From Beta vulgaris subsp. vulgaris (Eukaryota > Streptophyta > Magnoliopsida > Caryophyllales > Amaranthaceae), in contig NC_079208.1 in assembly GCF_026745355.1 (NCBI RefSeq), positions 55,689,276-55,753,275 on the forward strand: a stretch of DNA of 64,000 bases, written 5' to 3'. Positions 1-12,622 of the stretch are shown here, piece by piece. Under the pieces are notes generated by a model. That model had not been told where the DNA came from, did not search any database, and saw nothing but the letters and a program-made list of their open reading frames with translations. Numbering within the stretch: the stretch's first letter is position 1; each line of letters opens with the position of its first letter. The position numbers and the translations under genes are program-made.

Positions 1-1109
1 AAAGGCGGCATCATTGATGAACACTGAAGCTGTGAACCTTGGACTATGATCAGGACCATACTTGATAGCTGTATACTTTGGATGTGACCATGATTTCACA
101 TCACACATCTCTTGTAACTTTGTTTTATACATGTTTTTTTTTTTCTTTCAACTATATATCTGTGTCTTTCAGTGTGATTTTAGGGACTGAAAAGAGCAGA
201 AATGGGTTGAGAGACTCTAAAACACTTTATATTATTTGGTTTTGAAGGTGAAAGCAGAAGAAAATGCTTCTTGTGTGTTTGTACTAGTACTAATTGCCAG
301 CTATAATATGCTTGATAAAATTGCTACACATATCCATGATTGTCAGATTTTTTTTTTCTTACATTTTCTTAAACTTATTGAGATAGTTTCCACACAAGTC
401 ACAACAAACTGATTAATTGCTTCCATAGTTCTATATAGTTATAATTCGAGAAGCAACTTAGAGCAGTTGCCTAATTTGTTTCCAACCAGGACGCCAAGGT
501 TTGATTCTCCTTACACCCCCAAGGGCAAGTACTTAATCTTTTTTTTTTATGTTTTGAGGGGAATCCACCACGGGATTATTTTGATATATCAGAACGAGCA
601 CAATCAACTACGGCTTATATTTCCTAGAGATCGGCTTGACCAAGGCCATGTTTGGGCAGCCTTTTCCCATAACCACGATAGGCCCAAATAAAACTAATAT
701 AGTCTTTTACCCTGCTTGGCATGATAAAGCCCAGCACAATTTTACTTAGCCCAACCTTGGTCATATCAACTCAACTCTACTATTTAATGATATCTTAATG
801 ACAATAAATTGATATTCTCAATTTTTATAGTTAATGAGATTATCCATACCTTAAAGGTAGTATTAGTTACAACAAAAGACAAAATTTAACACACAAGGGA
901 TTAGAACAAGGAGCATTTATTTACAACTGAAATAGTAATATTTTCATTCCATATATTTGAAGAGCTCACATTGTGCCCTCAAGTGAAAAAACATGAAAGA
1001 AATGACAGATGAAAAGAAAACAAGAATAGGATTACATAAACAGCCTGCATTTGAAAGACAAACTTATATTAAAGTTGTTACTATATAAACACTTTTCTTC
1101 CGCTCTCAT
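1..1109. other. Intergenic region left of the methionine synthase gene
   Basis: No complete gene is visible. The first 27 bases can be read as an in-frame tail (KGGIIDEH then TGA) that could be the C-terminus of a plus-strand gene cut by the window edge, but eight residues cannot support that. Bases 437-545 look like a decayed tRNA-derived SINE: a TAGAGCAGTTGCCT A-box-like stretch, then GGTTTGATTCTCC resembling a B box, then a T run. The rest is AT-rich sequence, including the spacer that must hold the methionine synthase 3' UTR. Confidence 0.4.
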
Positions 1110-1115
1110 TTTATT
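1110..1115 (-). promoter_or_regulatory. Possible poly(A) signal of methionine synthase
   Basis: AATAAA on the minus strand, 27 bases past the TGA stop of the methionine synthase gene. It matches the canonical near-upstream element, but plant poly(A) signals are loose and a more distal one may be used. Confidence 0.35.
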
Positions 1116-1141
1116 TTCTCAAATTTTGTGACGATGTTGAC

Positions 1142-4100
1142 TCATTTAGAGCTCGCAAGCTGGGTGCGAACAGCCTTAGCGGCAGCAACCATGTTGGTAA
1201 GGGCCGGCCTGACTTCACCATACTTCCGTGTCTTCAGACCACAGTCAGGGTTAACCCAAAGGACATGGGATTCAAGGACTGCAAGCATCTTAGTGACGCG
1301 GTCCACAATTTCATCTGTGGACGGGATTCTGGGGGAGTGGATATCATAGACACCTGGGCCAATACCCGCACCATACTTGACACCCTCACGAAAGACTGAA
1401 AGGAGTTTCTCATCTGATCTTGAGTTCTCAATGGTAATCACATCAGCATCCATGTTAATAATCGAGTGGATGATGTCGTTGAAGTTAGAGTAACACATAT
1501 GGGTGTGAATCTGCCAGACCAATTCAAATAAAAGTTGTTTTGATTATACACTCGGGAGCATGACGTGTAAATTGTAATATGCTCCCACTTAATATTCTTT
1601 ATAATTATCACAAAACTATATTCTTTTAATGTGCTTTCTTTTAGTGTAATATGTATATTCTTTTATGAATGGAAATATTTGTTTTGAAAAGTATATTTCT
1701 TTACTTTGAACTGTAGTATGTGCTTAGCTTCTGGGCATCACGCACATCATATTACTTCGTGTAGGATCTAATAAGCAGATAATAGTTTCCAAAGTAAAGA
1801 GTGAGAACCTGAGATGTATCTTGAACCCCGCAGTTGGTTATCCGGAACGAGTGCACGGCCCAATCCAAGTAGAAAGGCTGCTCGGACTTCCTCAAAGGCA
1901 AACCCTCTCTCAATGCGGCTTCATCAATTTGGATGACAGTGATGCCAGCCTTCTCAAGATCCTCAACCTCATCCTTGATGGCCAAAGCAATCTGATAGCA
2001 GGTCTCAAACCTAAAAGAGGTTGAAAGGAAATGTATTTTTTAAAATACGATTAAAAGGGAACATCAGCAAGATGTTTCTAATATAAAGAAAAATGCACGA
2101 CCAAAGCAGATTAGTCATATTGTCGGGAATATTGTTTACCTGGGCTGATCATTTCGGACAAACGACCAGTTCAAAATTGTAACAGGGCCAGTAAGCATTC
2201 CCTTCATGGGCCGTTTTGTCATGTTTTGAGCCATTGTGGACCAGAAGACTGTCATGGGATTGGGCCGACTCACATCACCATAGATGATAGGAGGCTTGAC
2301 ACAACGAGATCCATAGGATTGTACCCACCCGTTAACAGTGAAGGCAAAGCCCGACAGTTGCTCCCCAAAGTACTCAACCATGTCATTCCTCTGTAAAACA
2401 GCAAGCTACGCATCAGAAAAGGGAGTCTTGTTTGTACCCAATAACAGCAATATATAAAATTTAAAATGAGCTAACCTCTGGCTCTCCGTGGACTAAAACA
2501 TCTATGTCAAGCTCTTCTTGGAGTTCAACAACCTTGCTAATCTCCTCCTTAATAGCTGTCACGTACTCTTCCTCAGAGATCCTAACACATTCAGGTAAGA
2601 ACAGTTAGAACGTGAACTCTGTTACAATAAACTTCAATTTGTCGCTCCAAAGATAGTAACTTACTTGTTAGCCTTGAATTCACGGCGGACTCTTCTGAGA
2701 TCCATGGTTTGAGGGAAAGAACCAATTGTGGTGGTAGGTAGGAGTGGAAGGTTTAACTTCTTCTGTTGAGCCTCCAACCTGGCACTCACAGTTGTGGCAC
2801 GACGATGATCAGATCCCCTCAACGCGGCAGCCTATGAAGCAAAGTAAAAGATCAGCATGAGAAACAGGATACTCTATGACTGTAACAGAAGACAAGGATA
2901 AATGCACTTACGGCCTTCTGAACCGCCTCATTAGTCACTCTAGGGGAAGATTTTCTTGAAGCTAAAGCGGCAGCATTTGCTGAAAAAAAGGCCTGCAATG
3001 GGGATGCTTGTTGAATGAATCAGGCCTTCAAACAAGAGAGACTTAACAGAAGAAAAGTTACAATCTCACATGATCCAAATAATTTAGATTTGACATATTG
3101 GAAGGCTAAACTTTTTATTTTCTTTCAAATGTTTCCAAGAAAAAGATAATAAATTGTACCAGGGGTCACTTCCCTACAAATTAAAGTAAAATGACAGACC
3201 CACCTCATCTTTCTCACCAGACAATGCCTTAGCTAAGGCATTGACCTCGATAATTTTCTGAGCTGCGAAAGCAAGCCATGACTTGAGCTCTGAGTCCAAC
3301 TTAGTCTCATTCACCAGATCAACGGCAGTGTGAAGAAGAGAGCATGAAGTAGATACGACAAGCTTGTCTGTACCACAAAGAAGATAAGCATAAGCAGGTT
3401 ATAAGCTCTGCATAAGACAGCATTAAATCAGAATAGTTATGCTGCATACCTTTTCCGACGATGCCCTCAAGAGACTGCAAGCTGCTAAGAGAAGCAGCAA
3501 GGTCATTAGCCCAAATGTTCCTCCCATCCACTACTCCAGCAAAAAGATACTTTCCAGAAGGAAATCCACCCTTGACCAAATCAAGGGTCTTTGTGCCCCG
3601 AACCAGATCAAATCCAAAAGCAGTTACACCCTTCAATGAAGTAAGAGTTTTGTATGCTTCCGTGGGAATATCAGCAAAGTAGGTTTCAATGAGAACATTC
3701 AACCCTGACAAAGCGCTTTCTAGCTCCGAGTAGGCGTGTGTGAAGGCTTGCAATTGATGAGCATCGAGGTCCATGACAAGTTTAGGTTCATCAAACTGAA
3801 TCCAGGATGCACCAGCAGCCTTAAGTTCAGAAATCACTTCCCTGTATTAAATGCAACAATCAGCACTAGCTTATGGAAAAACACTAAAAAACAGAAGTGT
3901 AACTCTTTGAAAATACTTACTTATAGACAGGAAGAATTTTGTCGAGTAAAGAAAGAAGAGGGAAAGATTTCTCAATTCCCTTTGCTGGCTTTGATGACAG
4001 CAGGTAAGACACTGGACCAACAATCACTGGTACAGTTTCAACTCCAAGCTGCAAGAATATAACAGACAAAACCAAATAAGTTCCATCAGTCCCACGCATT

Positions 4101-5262
4101 GCAGCACGCCAACTTATATAACCATCTATGGTTCATATGTCATATCCACTTTGATCAGTAATCAATAGCGCTAAAATTATGATTCCTAAATCCTGATCCC
4201 TGTGATTATATTAAGTTCAATCCAATACGTACTCTGTTCAATACAAAGTGCAAAACCAGTTTTCTGGTGGCCAAATTTCACAAACTTCAGCACTTAAGCA
4301 TAAAAAAAATACTATGACGTGGGATCTTGTTAGATTTAATTTATGTGTATTTTAAAAATATAAAATTGTCACTATCTCTCAATTTTTTATAATACATAGC
4401 AAAATATACTTAGTGAGCAAATATGTGCACAAGAGACCGTATAAAGCAATTGTTACACATACTCTTTTTTAATTAGAAAAGATAATTGGCCCAAAGACAA
4501 ACCCCTTTTAGACTACTAACCTTCAAGGCACACCAGCTCAAAGGCTAGGTACAAGGCTAAACAGTCTATAAGACAGTGAAATCCCCGACATATTGTTGGG
4601 ATGAGAATTTGAACCCTGGCAATGCCCTAAAATTTATAAATAAAGTACTTTGAACAGATAAAGTACATATCTTGGAAAGCCATAAATCAAGTAAACGATA
4701 TGGATTTAGAAACCACTTTAAGGAAACTACCAAACTTACAGCTTTAGCCTCCTTATACTCATCCACGGCCTTGTGAGACGCGTATGTGAACTTCATGTCA
4801 GGACCCAACTCAGGGACAATGTAATGGCTGCAGACAAACAAATAGATAGAACCTTCACAACAATGAAAGCATTGGTCAAAGACAAAGAGAGCATAATGCC
4901 GAGATCACTCACTAGTTGGTGTCAAACCACTTAGTCATCTCCATAGCAGGAACATCGGCATTACCACGAGCCATCGAAAAGTAAACATCATTTCCAATCT
5001 CTCCGCCATTCCATCCATATCTAGGGGGAACAGCACCAAGCATTGCGGTGGTGTCCAATACTTGATCATAGTATGAGAAGGTATTACTAGGAATATACTT
5101 AATCCCAGCATCAGACATCTGTTTCCAAATAGATGTCCTTAAACTATGGGCCACGTTTTGCAACTCCTCTGCATTGATTTTTCCATCCCAAAAGGATTCC
5201 AAGGCAAACTTCAGCTCTCTCTTAGGTCCCATACGGGGGTACCCAACAATGTGTGATGCCAT
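1142..5262 (-). CDS. METE: Cobalamin-independent methionine synthase (5-methyltetrahydropteroyltriglutamate-homocysteine methyltransferase)
   Basis: Transfers the methyl group of 5-methyl-tetrahydrofolate polyglutamate to homocysteine to make methionine; usually cytosolic in plants, with some plastid isoforms. Eleven coding exons, all with GT..AG borders: 5262-4913, 4827-4740, 4048-3921, 3841-3450, 3367-3204, 2992-2912, 2831-2665, 2581-2476, 2390-2140, 2010-1809, 1510-1142. They sum to 2298 nt, exactly 765 aa plus stop, the usual plant length. The protein starts [17 protein letters not shown], with no transit peptide, so the cytosolic form is likely. Zinc ligands are visible: His647 and Cys649 in HTHMC, Glu671 in TIENS, Cys733 in [10 protein letters not shown]. 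The in-frame TTG/ATG-like codons upstream of 5262 lie in the leader, so MASHIV is the start. No frame breaks were seen; the gene looks functional. Confidence 0.97.
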
Positions 5263-6350
5263 CGTTCTTGTACTATAAAACACCAATCAAATAGTCAAAT
5301 AAAAATTCTTTTTAATCTTAATTCTTTTTCTAGTAAGCAAAATAACCTAAACCAATATAGAAAATGGGTCAAATACAGAATTAGAAAATCTTTTCTAGGA
5401 TGATTATCAGGTGATCGCATTTAATATGTCCATGGAAATCTAATGGTTTAGAATGATTCTTAACCCATATATTAAATTATAGAACCATTATCAACCATTA
5501 ATCTTCCACAACTAAGAATATTTATAATTTGAAAACCTTGAAGCTCTCAAACTCATGTAAACCAAACAATCAACTTCATACATTTAGTAATAATCTCACA
5601 AGAGCATCTAATGAATCTCAATTCTCTTAACCATATCTTTGCAAATGAACCTTAAATAGAAACAAACATGATCACCTATGAATTCCAACAACTCTGGAAC
5701 TCCCTAAAATCAAAACGTTTTAATAATAAAATAACAACCCACATCTTATTCAATACTAAAACAACAAGGGTCAAAGTTATTCAAACAAAAGAGGGCACAC
5801 AACAAAATCAAATTCCGACACAAACCCACTAAAACTAATCAGTCTAAACTCCAACATAGCTAATTTTCAAAAGAAAAATGAAAGTGGGTTCATTCAAATC
5901 AAAACAAAATCAAATTTTCACACAAACCCACTAAAACTAACTGGTCTGAACTCCAACTTAGCTAATTTTCAAAAGAAAAATGAAAGTGGGTTCACTCAAA
6001 TCAAAACAAGATCAAATTTTGACATAAACCCACTAAAGTCTAAACTCCAAATTAGTTAATTTTCAAAAGAAAAATGAAAGTGGGTTCATCCAAATCAAAA
6101 CAAAATCGAATTCTGACAGAAACCCACTAAAAACTAACTGGTAAAAACTCCAAATTAGCTGATATTCAGAAGAAAAATGGAAGTGGGATCATTCAAATTA
6201 TAACAAAATTGAAGAAATAAAGAGAGAGAGTACCTAGAATGAACTGTAAGACGGAAGTATGAGAAGGAAAAGCGAGGTTTGGTAGTGAAGGATGGAAAGG
6301 GGAGAGAGAGAGAACGAAGTGAAATGAAGGAAAGAGAAGAAGAGAACGGC
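5263..6350 (-). other. 5' leader of methionine synthase with a 5'-UTR intron
   Basis: The first, non-coding exon runs from about 6350 to 6234 on the minus strand and is rich in CT repeats. It ends ATTCTAG before a GTACTC donor. The acceptor TTTATAG lies just before 5272, leaving 10 nt of leader before the ATG. The leader intron is therefore about 961 nt (6233-5273). Leader introns are common in plant methionine synthase genes and often raise expression; that role is inferred here. Confidence 0.7.
5779..6185. repeat. Four ~100-bp tandem repeats in the methionine synthase leader intron
   Basis: A unit of about 94-103 bp recurs four times. Landmark AAGTGGG occurs at about 5882, 5984, 6078 and 6181, and each unit also has AAACCCACTAAA and TTTTCAAAAGAAAAATG. 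Copies differ by scattered substitutions and small deletions. Confidence 0.85.
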
Positions 6351-6377
6351 GCGAATGGTGATAGAGAGAATTGGTTC

Positions 6378-6384
6378 ATTTATA
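6378..6384 (-). promoter_or_regulatory. TATA box of methionine synthase
   Basis: TATAAAT on the minus strand, about 30 bases upstream of the CT-rich leader exon, which puts transcription start near 6350. Confidence 0.6.
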
Positions 6385-6389
6385 CCCAA

Positions 6390-8580
6390 TTTTCAGTCTT
6401 CACCTACTGCGGAATTAATACTAGTAGTACTGTACTCCATTAGTCGTTTTTGAGTGTAGATTTGGTTTAGCATGATCTTGTCTACTAAACTATTCCATTT
6501 AATTATATTTTGTAGGTGTAGTAATTAACTTGGGTAATTGGGTTGTGTTGTCTCTTGATTTTAGAATTTTGTCTGAGTCTCTGGTTATATTTGGGGATAT
6601 GAGATGATTTAGCACTTATCTCTATGTTAGATGTCGGGTTTTAATTAAGAACTACGTAGTATTTTGGTTCAAGCAATTTTTCGAGTCAATTATAATTATG
6701 ATATATATTATTATTCATAAATTTCATAATTGATTCTATTAGCTTTTCGTAATAGTTTATCTAGTGCGAAATTGAAAAATGGACGTTATGGCATTATAAG
6801 TTGTTTTCAAAAAGCTTCTAAGAAATTGGGGATAAAATTAACAATTTCAATAGGATTTGGGTAAGAGAATATTATTACTTAATAAATGGGTTAAAAATTC
6901 AAAAGTTTGTCTACATGTTTTTATAATTACATACAATTATAATACTTTATTATGTTTTACTTTGCAACATTAAGCATTGAAATTGTAATGCATTAATGGT
7001 TAAACTCTCACATTTCATTTCAAAGGTCATGTTGTCGATCGAATCCTAGTAACTACACATTGTTAATAATTTTGATCGATATTATAAACATGTATATCAA
7101 AAGCTTGAGAAGAGTGCCACGTGGCACCGTTCCTTTGATGGAAACGGCTTTTAATACATTTGTATAGATTAGTTGTTGCCCCGGACGAGACTCCGAGTCA
7201 TTGCGTGTAATTCGTTTATTTATTTATTTTGAAATTAATTGGATGATATTCCCCCATATATCATCATATACATTTAGATGATACGTGACGACCTCCAATA
7301 CTTCATAACTTTCAATTAGTATTGAGTATCAGTTCATAATAAAATTAACTGTGATATCATTCACTTTTTGCAAAATGCATCACTCTTTTAAGTCAAAATG
7401 AGTCATTTTTAAACAAAGAATAGTTGTTTACCTCAATGAGTCACTTGTATATAAGTAAAAGTGACTTGTTTAGGATAAGAAGTTCCTCAGGTCTAAAGGG
7501 TAAATTTTTATGTTAAATATATCAATCCTATATAAATTTTTATGTTCCTCAGGTTTAATTGTGTCAATTGCTTGGGGGGGGGGGGGGGGGGGAGAACATG
7601 TGACATCATGATATATACTTGTTTGACGAATCTAACAAGATCACACATGAATATGTTTTTATAAATATACAAATGAGAATGTTTGGTGTATTTTGGTGTG
7701 GGCGATGTATGATAATTTGTTCAAAAAAAGCTTGTAAGGAATTGGGGATAAAAGTAACAATTTTTCAATGAAATTTGAGTAAGAGAATACTATTACTTAA
7801 CAAAAGGGTTAAAGTGTCAAAAAGTTTGTCTACATGTTTTACAATTACATATAACTATAATACTTTATTATGTTTTATAATTACATATAATTATAAGACT
7901 AGCTATATTATATATGTTTTAGTTTGAAACATATAAGCATATATTAAAATTGTAACGGATTAGTGGTTTAACTCTCACATTTCATTTCAAAATCATGTGT
8001 TTGAATCCTAGTAACTACACATTGTCAATATTTTTTATTGAGAATGTTAGTGATTGTTTGGTATATAGGAAATTATGTAGGCAATAGAAATTTCCATATA
8101 TTTTATATTGAGTTTTTGCCCTAGAAATATGAAATTATTTATTACGATTTATCCATTTTGTATGTTGTTTGCTTGAGGGAATTTTCGTTTACTAGCTAGA
8201 TCATTTTACGTAAGCTAGGTAGGTGAATATATAGTTAGTTCATCATTCATATGTATTAACATGATGATTTAGATATGTAACAATAGTATTATTTAAAATT
8301 GTTCATCTAAACAATACCACATGATATATACATATATCATCTTAATGTATGCATGCATACACCTTTCACACGCATATAACTATAATGAAATTTTTGTTTA
8401 CATTTTACAAGGTATTGCACTCAAAGCTTCACATGCATACCTTGTTCAGAGATGTATACATAAATATATTTAAAAATGTTAAAATTTCTATCACCAAAAT
8501 GACAATTTATTTCAAAAATCAAAAGATTTGAGATTGGTTCAAGTCTAGCTTTTAAGAATGAACGCATACTTAATATTATA
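6390..8580. other. Gene-free AT-rich region with SINE-like direct repeats
   Basis: No gene seen. Two related blocks, about 6820-7075 and 7735-8040, share landmarks in the same order: GGGGATAAAA, AAGAGAATA, TTGTCTACATG, AACTCTCACATTTCATTTC and GAATCCTAGTAACTACACAT. The last landmark is preceded by a B-box-like GTTTGAATCC or GTCGATCGAATCC, so both may be old tRNA-derived SINEs. A run of about 19 G lies at 7575-7593. Confidence 0.5.
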
Positions 8581-8843
8581 CTCCCTCCGTTCCAAGATAT
8601 AGTTTATGTTTCTTTTTGCAGTCTTTAATAAGTATTTTTGACCTATAATATTTTCTATTTTGTATTAGTAAAAAATATAAAAAGTTGATATTATGAATGT
8701 AGACATTGAGGCGAATCTAACAATACCCCACAATCCACATAAGTATGTTTTTTTTTGTAAATATTAATGAGAATGTTTGATAAAAAATTTTAAAGTTTTA
8801 CTCCCAAAATAAAAACAGGAACTATATCATGGGATGGAGTGGG
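8581..8843. mobile_element. Stowaway-type MITE (Tc1/Mariner-like), degenerate
   Basis: Starts with CTCCCTCCGTTCCAAGATAT after a TA dinucleotide, the classic Stowaway terminus. The other end, ATATCATGGGATGGAGTGGGA near 8824-8843, is its imperfect inverse. No coding capacity. Its right half and flank are duplicated immediately downstream. Confidence 0.6.
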
Positions 8844-9188
8844 AATCATCATGATTTAAGTTTGGATAGCTACCTACCTCTTGTAGGTGGATAAATAAAA
8901 TATTATCATAAATTTTCAACTTAATATAATATAAAAAATATAAAAAGTTGATATTATGAATGTAGGCATTAAGGCAAATCTAACAATACCTCACATTAGT
9001 ATGTTTTTTTGTAAATATTAATGAGAATATTTGGTCAAAAAAATTAAAATTTGACTCCCAAAATAAAAACAGGAACTATATTATGAGACGGAGGGGATAT
9101 TATCATGATTTAATTTTGAATAGCTACCTACCTCTTATAGGTGGATAAATAAAATATTATCATACATTTTCAACTTGATATAATATAT
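8670..9188. repeat. Tandem duplication of the MITE right half plus flank
   Basis: A ~260-bp unit is present twice, from about 8670 and about 8931. Shared landmarks are AAAAAGTTGATATTATGAAT, AATCTAACAATACC, AAATAAAAACAGGAACTATA and AGCTACCTACCTCTT. The copies are clearly diverged, so the duplication is not recent. Confidence 0.75.
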
Positions 9189-9690
9189 AAAAAAAATGTT
9201 TTACATTACTCCATATCATAATCCACCTAATCATAAACGAGCTAAAAACTTTTCCTATTGCCATGTATTATTGATCCAGCATACAGCAGAAAAAATATGT
9301 AAAGTTACGTAGCTTTACATTTAGGCATGATCATAGTGGCACATGTTTGAACATTAATGGTCCTAAACTCCTAACTCCTGTCCCTCCAAAACATCGCCAA
9401 ACTTTTATTTAGACGTACGATGGAGTTGGTGAGTGTGGATGCTGAGTAGACATGCATAGAATTAGCTTCAATTATCTTCTATCGGAGTTAGGCTAGATTA
9501 TGTTTTCAATTTTGATTATATACTCAAGCTTAGAGTATAGTATATATGAATTATGATGGGGCAATATAAACATAACGTGAAACAGTTGGTAGGTTAATCG
9601 AATGACAGTTCTTTTAGGTCTTGTGGTGGGTTGGTAAAGAGGACCAACCACCCGCAGTGATTGGAAATCTCCTCCAACTACCTAAGCAAT

Positions 9691-9835
9691 CACTACAAAA
9701 AAAACTCATATAGTAATGGATTTTTGGCGACGGATATATATCCGTTTCTAATTTAGAGACAGAATATTGATAATCTGTCTCTAAATTTAGGGATGGATTA
9801 TCAATATCCGTCTCTAAATTTAGAAATGATTATGA
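9691..9835. mobile_element. CACTA-like non-autonomous element end
   Basis: Begins CACTACAAAAAAAAC, the terminus shared by CACTA elements and their small derivatives. It is followed by self-complementary GACGGATATATATCCGT and repeated GTCTCTAAATTTAG-type subterminal motifs. I could not find a matching right end, so this is a remnant. Confidence 0.4.
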
Positions 9836-9862
9836 TAGATAAAAGTCTTTTAAATATGAATA

Positions 9863-10143
9863 TGATAGATAATGTAAAAACACCCCCCTTTCTCCTTATT
9901 ATCATGTTGTGTAGTAAATAAGTGCAAGACATCCATTAGTAGGTCCGAGTTGGAAATCACAATCCATTGTTTCTATAAAGAAGTTTATCGAGCTGCATAT
10001 TGGTTAGTCGTTAACTATTAAGTTTTATTGTATCCAAGGTTGGTTATTCATGAGGCAACCCCTGAGGTCGCCCATTTTGTTGGTGGATATAAGTAGAGTC
10101 GTTTTGGCTAGGATTGTCCATGCTGTAACAACTTAGTTCCTTG
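9863..10143 (+). mobile_element. LINE 3' end remnant (RNase H-like tail), copy 1
   Basis: One frame reads RLVIHEATPEVAHFVGGYK and an adjacent frame reads VDISRVVLARIVHAVTT then TAG. Order and style match the C-terminal RNase H-like tail of plant LINE reverse transcriptases, broken by a frameshift. A near-identical copy lies at 18379-18655. The family call rests on motif resemblance only. Confidence 0.5.
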
Positions 10144-12526
10144 GATTTTTTTTATTTAGTTATAGTGTTGTATTTTTTAAAATGATTGAAAGTCTAGTTC
10201 TCTCAATTTATATAGAAATGAGACATATTATAATCCAATATTACCGTTTGGGTTTTAAATGAGCTAATTAACTTTCAAAATAATTGAGTTATGCTTGTAG
10301 CACATGTAGGCTTGATGAACTTGTCAATTTACTATGATAAACATTTTTCAAATTTTAATGAGATATGTTTAATATCCTTTCGGAAAGCCTAAATTCTCGT
10401 ATAACTATATGTCCAAATGAATGCCTTTTTCTGCTAGTAATTCAAATATTACAAGGCTGAGTGCTTAGATGTAAAGGTGTATGATGCTCCGAAAATTAGG
10501 GGTGTGGTCCTCTATAATGGGCACCTAACATTTCACCCAAAATATTCGGCCCCTGATATTTTAAATTTGATCAGGGGTACACTTGGCTTATAGATTGAAA
10601 TCAATATAACTTGCTAGTTGTTGCTAGTTGTCGAAAAAAAGTCAAATCTCTCTTTATCGTACAACTCTTCAACAATAATTAATTTTTACACAGTTTGGAT
10701 TTGAAGAGGTTAATGGTGAAAAACTTTTCAATTTGACCATATATTTATGTAACCACTCCACCCCTACCGATTCTGCAAACTCCAATTTGTACCGGCAACC
10801 ACCTAATATTCAATTAGTCACATCATCGAGTTTTAGCAATGAACATTTGAGAAATAAGAAACTTAAGTGAAAGTAACAAAACATAGAACATCAATTTTTT
10901 TGGTTTTTAAAAGAAACATCCAAAAACTAAAATGTACGCGATTTTGAGAATCCACTTATATTAAAACTTGGCTTGTGAAATGACCTAATTTATGTCATTT
11001 GCAGTATATATTAGAAGTCCAGCATTATTAGTACCCCTTACCCTGGTAAGGGTCAAACATAGAGCCAACGCAAAAGAGATCTCCACGTTCTTTATACTTA
11101 TCAAAAGTTTAGGTTAAATCAGGCATAATGGAGTGGAGACTTTATTTCGTCCTTATCATTGCTTTGAGATAGCCATAAACTTGATTTCACTTGTTGACTT
11201 ATTGTTCTTAGCAGTTGTGTTCTAACATGCTTTAGTTTAAAGGATCTCTTAAGTAATTAAATACGTCATCCTTAATCTGCATCTCAATGTCACACATTAT
11301 TATGAAATTCTATAGACCTAAGGTACTTAAGTAAGCAAAAAACTTCAACAAAGGCTATGTTCTATCAACTTGATTCCAAGATTTAATTTCTGATTCTTAC
11401 TAAAATTAGATCAAATCATGCCAGATCACAGCTCCTGTGAGAACACCTCCTTTACGCGAGAATACTTTCTTATGTGAGAACACATCCTATATTCTATAAA
11501 TTAAGTGATATTTTCTGAAAAATGTTTTCTTCTAAAAAATATACCAATAAAATTTCAACTCAAATTCAACCTATTTAACAAATATTACTAAATTCTTTAT
11601 TAAATTTTCTGAAAATTCAATCTTTTTAACTCGCATTCATTAATTACGAATTTATTTCATCTCTCTCTCCTTTAAAAGACTAATTATCTCTCCTCATGAT
11701 ACCCATTTTCTAGAGCTGATCATTTTGGCTCGACCCGTTTTTTGGGCCGGTTTTGGGCATAATTTTTTGGCCCGCGGTCGTGCCTCTCCCGATTATTCTT
11801 ATTTGGGCGGGCTTTGGGCAAGCCAAAAATGACTTTTAGTCTTTTTTTACCCGATCCGATTTTGGTCCGAAATAGTGGGCTCTGGGCACAAAATTGTGCT
11901 CAGGCCTGACCTGGCCAACGGGCAATTTTTTATGCGGCCTGGCCCGGCCCGGCTACCATTTTCTTTCCTCAAGTAGACTTAATTGAAGCTCCAAGTTCAA
12001 CTTCAATCAAGTTTTTTCATAAGTGAAACGAAATTTTTCATAAAAGATCCAACTTATTTAGAGTGAATTCATGTTTATTCTCTATTCTCAAGATGATCAT
12101 TTTCACAAGTCAAGTATATCCATTCTCTCTCCTCAAATAAACTCAACAAAATTCCGATAATATTCAACAAAGTTCTTCATCAGCAAAGTTACATGAATTC
12201 AGCTGAGTTTCTTACCAAGTTTCACGAATTCTTTAACAAAATTTTTGAAGTTCGATTTTATTTAGGTTGAATTTCATGTTCTATAATTTTGTATTTCATG
12301 TTCTAAAATTTGTTATATCATGCTCTAAACTTTGGAAATTCGTGTTCTAAAATAATTGATATAATAATTGTGTTTATGATACATGCTTTTGATTATTTGA
12401 TATGGTAGATGATGATGATTAGTTGTTGCTAAGTAGCAATTTAAAGTTTGTTGAGATGAGATAAGATGGGTTTGCCTCACATTGTGATTTTGCATATGTG
12501 GTATTACATATGTTCTAAAAGTTTTT
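10144..12526. other. Intergenic AT-rich sequence, no gene seen
   Basis: No supported gene. Bases about 11708-11960 form a stretch rich in GGCCCG, GGGCGGGC and GGCCCGGCCCGG motifs, of the kind found inside plant hAT-like non-autonomous elements, but I could not define ends. About 12720-13060 repeats phrases such as TTTAGAACAT many times, a diffuse low-complexity pattern. Confidence 0.35.
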
Positions 12527-12529
12527 ATA

Positions 12530-12622
12530 TTTCCTCCGTTTCGTTTCAAATGCAACAAATGAATATTTTATATCTCACAAATAATTCTCATTTGTTGCAT
12601 TTAAAACGAAACGGAAGAAGTA
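12530..12622. mobile_element. Short hairpin MITE
   Basis: About 93 bp with long inverted ends: TTTCCTCCGTTTCGTTTC at the left matches the complement of AAAACGAAACGGAAGAAG at the right, and the inner TGCAACAAATGA pairs with TCATTTGTTGCA. It lies between AT-rich flanks, consistent with Stowaway-like TA insertion. Confidence 0.65.

Noticed and set aside
1..27. C-terminal end of an upstream plus-strand gene (KGGIIDEH)
   Set aside because: Eight residues at the window edge are too few to tell from chance.
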